8,111 nt of DNA from Prevotellaceae bacterium (GTDB taxonomy: Bacteria; Bacteroidota; Bacteroidia; Bacteroidales; UBA932): positions 1 to 8,111 of the forward strand of contig JAITPP010000130.1 in the NCBI GenBank assembly GCA_031289385.1. Reading direction: 5' to 3'. Below, one piece after another: positions 4,553-8,111 of the stretch. How positions within the stretch are numbered: the first letter of the stretch is position 1; every line of letters starts with the position of its first letter. Under the pieces are notes generated by a model. The model saw nothing but the letters and a program-made list of their open reading frames with translations. It did not search any database and had not been told where the DNA came from. Position numbers and translations under genes: made by a program.

Positions 4553-6280
4553 AAATTCATCTATAATTTTCTGAATTTTCTCATCTATTTTGGTTGAAAT
4601 TTTATCAAAATCGGCAATATTGTTCAGTTTTTCGTGAGCGCTTATGTAAAATTTTATTTTAGGCTCAGTACCCGAAGGGCGCACCGATACAACTGTTCCG
4701 TCGGCAGTTACAAACTGTAACACATTTGATTTCGGTTGATTTATAGTTGTACGCACACCGCTTGCAAAATCAAGTGTTTCAGACGATTTATAATCGTAAG
4801 CAAATTTAAGTTCAGAGCCTGCAAATGAGCGTGGCGGATTTTCGCGAAAGTTGTGCATCATTTGTTGAATTTCTTCTACTCCTGCTTTTCCTTTTTTGGT
4901 AAGCGACACTAATTTTTCTTTGTAAAAACCAAATTCCAGATAAATATCGTGCAGTAAATCAATAAAAGTTTTTTTGTTATCGCTTGCCCACGCTGCAACT
5001 TCGGCAATTATTCCGCAAGTCATTACTGCATCTTTATCGCGCACAAATTCGCCAACCAAAAATCCGTAACTTTCTTCGCCGCCTGCAATAAATTTTTTTA
5101 CGCCTTCGTTTTCTTTTATTTTTTCGGCAATATATTTAAATCCGGTAAGAACATCAAAACATTCGACATTAAATTTTTCGGCAATTTTGTTAAGTAAATT
5201 ACTTGTAACAATGGTTTTTACAATATATTCCTTACCTTTTAAAAGTCCTTTTTCGTTCCATTTTTTTAACAAATAATAAGTAATTATTGCGGCGGTTTGA
5301 TTTCCGTTGAGCAACACAAATTGGTTGTTGTTATTACGAACGGCTACTCCTACTCTATCGCCATCGGGGTCGGTTGCCATTACCAAATCGGCATCGGCTG
5401 CAACGGCTTTATCAATAGCCATTTTCAATGCTGATGATTCTTCGGGATTTGGTGATGAAACGGTAGGAAAATTTCCATCATTAACGTCTTGTTCAGGAAC
5501 ATTTATTATGTTGGTAAAACCGAGTTGGCGCAACATTTTTGGGACAAGTTTCACGCCCGTTCCATGCAGCGGAGTGTAAACAATTTTCATATCGTTATGT
5601 TTTTCGATAATTTCGGGCGACATCGAAAGCGAGCATAATTTATCAATATAAATATTGTCTATTTCATCTCCTATCATTCTGATTTTATCATCGTTATCCG
5701 AAAATTTTACTTCGTCAATATCTGTAATTTTATTTACTTCGGCGATAATATTTTTGTCGTGAGGCGCAACAATTTGTCCGCCATCGTTCCAATAAACTTT
5801 GTAGCCGTTGTATTCTTTGGGATTGTGCGATGCTGTGATAACAATTCCGCTGTTGCACGCAAAATAACGAACAGCAAAACTCAACTCAGGCGTTGGGCGC
5901 AGCGAATCGAAAAGATAAACTGTAATTCCGTTTGCTGCAAGAACGGATGACGCTATTTTTGCAAAAAAATTGCTGTTGTTGCGGCAATCATAAGCAATTG
6001 CAACGCTTATTTCGGCATCGTTTATTTCTTTTTTAAGATAATTTGCCAAACCCTGAGTTGCCATTGCAACAGTGTATTTGTTCATGCGATTGCTGCCTAC
6101 GCCCATAATTCCGCGCAAGCCGCCTGTGCCGAATTCCAATGTTCGGTAAAAACTTTCAACAAGTTCTTGTTCATCATTATCAATCAAATACTGAACTTGT
6201 TTGCGAGTTTCAGAGTCATATTTATCGTTAAGCCAACTTTGGGCTTTTTCTAAAATTTGTTTATCTATTGTTGTGTTCAT
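4538..6280 (-). CDS. Phospho-sugar mutase, PGM2-like alpha-D-phosphohexomutase (580 aa)
   Basis: This cytoplasmic enzyme should interconvert hexose 1- and 6-phosphates (glucose and/or mannose) through a phosphoserine, feeding nucleotide-sugar, glycogen and polysaccharide synthesis. All family signatures are present. GTGGLRG at 51-57 lies in the first domain. TASHNP at 149-154 carries the catalytic Ser151. DPDGDR at 304-309 binds Mg2+. GGEES at 400-404 is the sugar-recognition loop. RPSGTEPK at 534-541 is the phosphate-binding loop of domain 4. The length and the N-terminal helical extension (1-48) fit the long PGM2/PgcA-like subgroup rather than the shorter AlgC/GlmM types. The ATG at 6280 is the natural start. 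The final residues SRKS come from the ACTTACG repeat and are probably not conserved. It follows the VWA gene on the same strand after 67 nt of repeats. Glucose versus mannose preference is not resolved. Confidence 0.95.
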   Translation of the reverse strand: MNTTIDKQILEKAQSWLNDKYDSETRKQVQYLIDNDEQELVESFYRTLEFGTGGLRGIMGVGSNRMNKYTVAMATQGLANYLKKEINDAEISVAIAYDCRNNSNFFAKIASSVLAANGITVYLFDSLRPTPELSFAVRYFACNSGIVITASHNPKEYNGYKVYWNDGGQIVAPHDKNIIAEVNKITDIDEVKFSDNDDKIRMIGDEIDNIYIDKLCSLSMSPEIIEKHNDMKIVYTPLHGTGVKLVPKMLRQLGFTNIINVPEQDVNDGNFPTVSSPNPEESSALKMAIDKAVAADADLVMATDPDGDRVGVAVRNNNNQFVLLNGNQTAAIITYYLLKKWNEKGLLKGKEYIVKTIVTSNLLNKIAEKFNVECFDVLTGFKYIAEKIKENEGVKKFIAGGEESYGFLVGEFVRDKDAVMTCGIIAEVAAWASDNKKTFIDLLHDIYLEFGFYKEKLVSLTKKGKAGVEEIQQMMHNFRENPPRSFAGSELKFAYDYKSSETLDFASGVRTTINQPKSNVLQFVTADGTVVSVRPSGTEPKIKFYISAHEKLNNIADFDKISTKIDEKIQKIIDEFSRKS

Positions 6281-6284
6281 ATAA

Positions 6285-6300
6285 AATATTTTAAAATATT
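6285..6300. repeat. 16-bp perfect AT palindrome upstream of the mutase start
   Basis: AATATTTTAAAATATT is perfectly self-complementary and ends 4 nt before the mutase ATG. It could be an operator or a leader hairpin, or simply low-complexity AT sequence. I see no -7 element in this gap. Confidence 0.4.
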
Positions 6301-6308
6301 AAGTATTT

Positions 6309-6362
6309 ACCATTAATCACTAATCACTAATCATTAACCATTAATCACTAATCACTAATCAT
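6309..6362 (-). repeat. TTAGTGATTAATGG stop-rich repeat array at the VWA gene end
   Basis: Read on the - strand, the array alternates ATTAGTG and ATTAATGGTTAATG units: two TTAGTGATTAGTGATTAATGG blocks joined by TTAATGA. The stop codon (6348-6350) and the last three residues (ISD) of the VWA protein lie inside it. Bases 6332-6351 are the exact reverse complement of 271-290 at the end of hicB. It fills most of the 67-nt gap to the mutase gene. Confidence 0.8.
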
Positions 6363-8111
6363 TCCTTTTAAAGTTTCAACCAAGCGAATAAATTCTCTTC
6401 TATATCCATTTTCATCATTATTCAAAGCCGTTTTTGCAATAGATATTACCTTTTCATAACTTGAATCGCCTTTAAATTCCGAATCGCCTAATAGTTGCCC
6501 CAACATGGCTACTGCCGAAGCAAAACGAAAATCGGGAGAAACATCATTTGTTTTATTGTCGATAATAGCAAGTTCCATTTTTTGGCTATTATCTTCATCA
6601 GGATTTTTATATCTCAGTTTAATTGTAAGTAATTCTTTTGAGCCTGTATATTCTGTTATATCTTTTTTTGATTTCGTTTTTTGATATTTTAGAGAGTCAA
6701 TACTTCCTGCTTTATTAAATTTAACTCCAACAGGCACTATTTCGTAAAAAGCAGTTACATTGTGTCCTGCGCCCATTTCTCCTGCATCTTTCGTATCATC
6801 ATTAAAATCTTCATCGTTTAATAATCTACTTTCATAGCCAATAAGGCGATATGCTTGTGTATGCTCAGGATTAAATTCAATTTGTAATTTTACATCTTTT
6901 GCAACTGCATATATTGTTCCGCCAAACTCGCTTACCAAAACTTTATTTGCTTCTTGAAGATTATCAATATAAGCATGATTTCCGTTGCCTTTTTCGGCTA
7001 ATACTTGCATACGATTGTCTTTATAATTACCAATACCGTATCCTAAAACCGTAAGGAAAACGCCTGTCTGACGTTCTTTTTCTATTAGATTTTCTAACTC
7101 CTGAGTAGAAGAAACGCCAACATTAAAATCTCCATCCGTACAAAGAATTATTCTATTGTTTCCGCCTTTTATAAAGTTTTTTTGTGCAATTTTATATGCC
7201 AACTTAATGCCTTCGCCTCCTGCGGTAGAGCCTCCTGCGCTAAGTTTTTCCAATGCTTCGCGAATTTTTTGCTTGTCGCTGCCTGAAGTAGAGGGCAATA
7301 CTTCTCCTGCCGAGCCTGCATAAACAACTATGGCTACTTTATCTTGTTCGCGCAAGTTATTTATCAATAATTTAAGCGACGATTTAACGAGTTCTAATCG
7401 CGTAGGTCCTTCCATTGAGCCTGAAACATCAATGAGAAACACCAAATTAGATGCAGGAAGATTTTTACTCGGTATTTCTTTTGCTTTAATTCCTATACTG
7501 ACTAATCTGTGTGAACTATTCCACGGACATTTTCCAACTTCTGCCGAAATTTTAATAGGCTCATTTGCTGTTGGTTCAGCATAATTATACGAAAAATAAT
7601 TTATCAATTCTTCGGTACGAATTGCATCTTTCGGAGGCTGTTGCCCTTGATTTATAAAACGACGCATATTGCTGTAAGATGCGACATCCACATCAATAGA
7701 AAAAGTTGAAAGTGGCTCTTCTTTTGCAAATTTAAATCTGTTCTCGGTTTTAGAATCATATTCTTCTTTGTGAGCATATTCATAACTTTTAAAGTAACCT
7801 ACTGATGCCGAACCTACGAACGATACTTTTTTTGCAGGTGCATAAGCCATTACAACCGATTCTTCAAGGCGTGAATTATCCGATAACAAGACAACATTAA
7901 TCACCTCTCTATCTGCTTTTACTTCCTGCTTTACAAATCCAATGAAAGAAAAAACAAGAGTTTTCCCTTTTTCTACTGTTATTGAATAATTTCCGTTTTC
8001 GTCGGTGTATGCTCCATTAATAGATGTTCCCTTAACAGATACAGTACAATAATCTATCGGGTTTCCATCTGAATCTACTACTGTGCCTTTCACAGTAATG
8101 GTTTGAGCATT
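6348..8111 (-). CDS. VWA-domain (YfbK-like) protein with carboxypeptidase-regulatory N-terminal domain, 5' end truncated
   Basis: The frame is open to the right edge (NAQTITVKGTVVD...), so the GTG at 8093 is internal and the true start, probably with a signal peptide, lies outside. Positions below count from that GTG. Residues 2-70 form a carboxypeptidase-D regulatory-like beta domain (GTVVDSDGNPIDYCTVSVKG, then GAYTDENGNYSI). A linker at 75-97 (RLEESVVMAYAPAKKVSFVG) resembles the segment after the same domain in SusC-type receptors. Residues 118-185 match the conserved region preceding VWA in YfbK-like proteins (EEPLSTFSIDVDVASYSNMR). The VWA domain covers about 216-395, with metal-site motif DVSGS (222-226), Thr290 and TDGDFN (319-324). 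The C-terminus (about 400-575) fits the YfbK C-terminal domain. It is probably exported and binds a protein partner through Mg2+. Function is unknown; domain assignment is firm. Confidence 0.9.
   Translation of the reverse strand, partial: NAQTITVKGTVVDSDGNPIDYCTVSVKGTSINGAYTDENGNYSITVEKGKTLVFSFIGFVKQEVKADREVINVVLLSDNSRLEESVVMAYAPAKKVSFVGSASVGYFKSYEYAHKEEYDSKTENRFKFAKEEPLSTFSIDVDVASYSNMRRFINQGQQPPKDAIRTEELINYFSYNYAEPTANEPIKISAEVGKCPWNSSHRLVSIGIKAKEIPSKNLPASNLVFLIDVSGSMEGPTRLELVKSSLKLLINNLREQDKVAIVVYAGSAGEVLPSTSGSDKQKIREALEKLSAGGSTAGGEGIKLAYKIAQKNFIKGGNNRIILCTDGDFNVGVSSTQELENLIEKERQTGVFLTVLGYGIGNYKDNRMQVLAEKGNGNHAYIDNLQEANKVLVSEFGGTIYAVAKDVKLQIEFNPEHTQAYRLIGYESRLLNDEDFNDDTKDAGEMGAGHNVTAFYEIVPVGVKFNKAGSIDSLKYQKTKSKKDITEYTGSKELLTIKLRYKNPDEDNSQKMELAIIDNKTNDVSPDFRFASAVAMLGQLLGDSEFKGDSSYEKVISIAKTALNNDENGYRREFIRLVETLKGMISD

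Noticed and set aside
5307..5579. 90-residue + strand frame inside the mutase gene
   Set aside because: It is an antisense shadow of the DPDGDR-containing region of a firmly identified enzyme, with Ser/Thr-rich low-information sequence.
7330..7584. 84-residue + strand frame inside the VWA gene
   Set aside because: It is antisense to the VWA metal-site region and shows no recognisable features.
8091..8093. GTG as the start of the VWA gene
   Set aside because: The frame stays open to base 8111, and the GTG lies inside the first strand of the carboxypeptidase-regulatory domain. A signal peptide is expected upstream, outside the window.

Overview
The window looks like chromosomal DNA of an AT-rich member of the Bacteroidota. 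The evidence is a cluster of three FKBP-type lipoproteins next to a DHH/DHHA1 phosphoesterase, a VWA protein whose N-terminus resembles a SusC leader, TAnnTTTG-like -7 promoter elements, weak Shine-Dalgarno signals, and stop-codon-rich short repeats between genes. No rRNA, tRNA, CRISPR array, transposase or phage gene is visible.

Layout. The left end (about 1-790) reads on the + strand. It holds the 3' part of a HicB-type antitoxin cut by the window edge, a 64-residue single-pass membrane protein, and a 44-codon small ORF (653-787) that could instead be a structured RNA. From 788 to 1121 there is a convergent intergenic region made almost entirely of repeats: an AGTTAGAAAGTTT array, a perfect 15-bp inverted repeat, and an ATCTGCGT array. 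Everything from 1122 to 8111 reads on the - strand. In transcription order these are a VWA protein (5' end outside the window), a hexose-phosphate mutase, and a tight operon of an NrnA-like phosphoesterase followed by three FKBP-family lipoproteins.

How the genes relate. In the phosphoesterase-FKBP cluster the first junction overlaps by at least 26 nt, the second is an ATGA overlap, and the third has a 27-nt gap carrying a possible internal promoter. The three FKBP proteins are predicted lipoproteins for envelope protein folding, and their prolyl-isomerase residues are retained to different degrees. The mutase (phosphoglucomutase/phosphomannomutase family) and the VWA protein are neighbours on the same strand, separated by 67 nt of repeats; no functional link is evident.

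The least expected pattern is in the short repeats. The same 20-nt unit ends both the hicB gene and the VWA gene, with the TAG stop in the same register. The last four residues of the mutase are also encoded by a different short repeat. The repeats therefore seem to have replaced or overwritten gene 3' ends. I found no clear new multi-gene system. The best candidates for something undescribed are the 44-codon ORF/structured RNA and the gene-end repeats.
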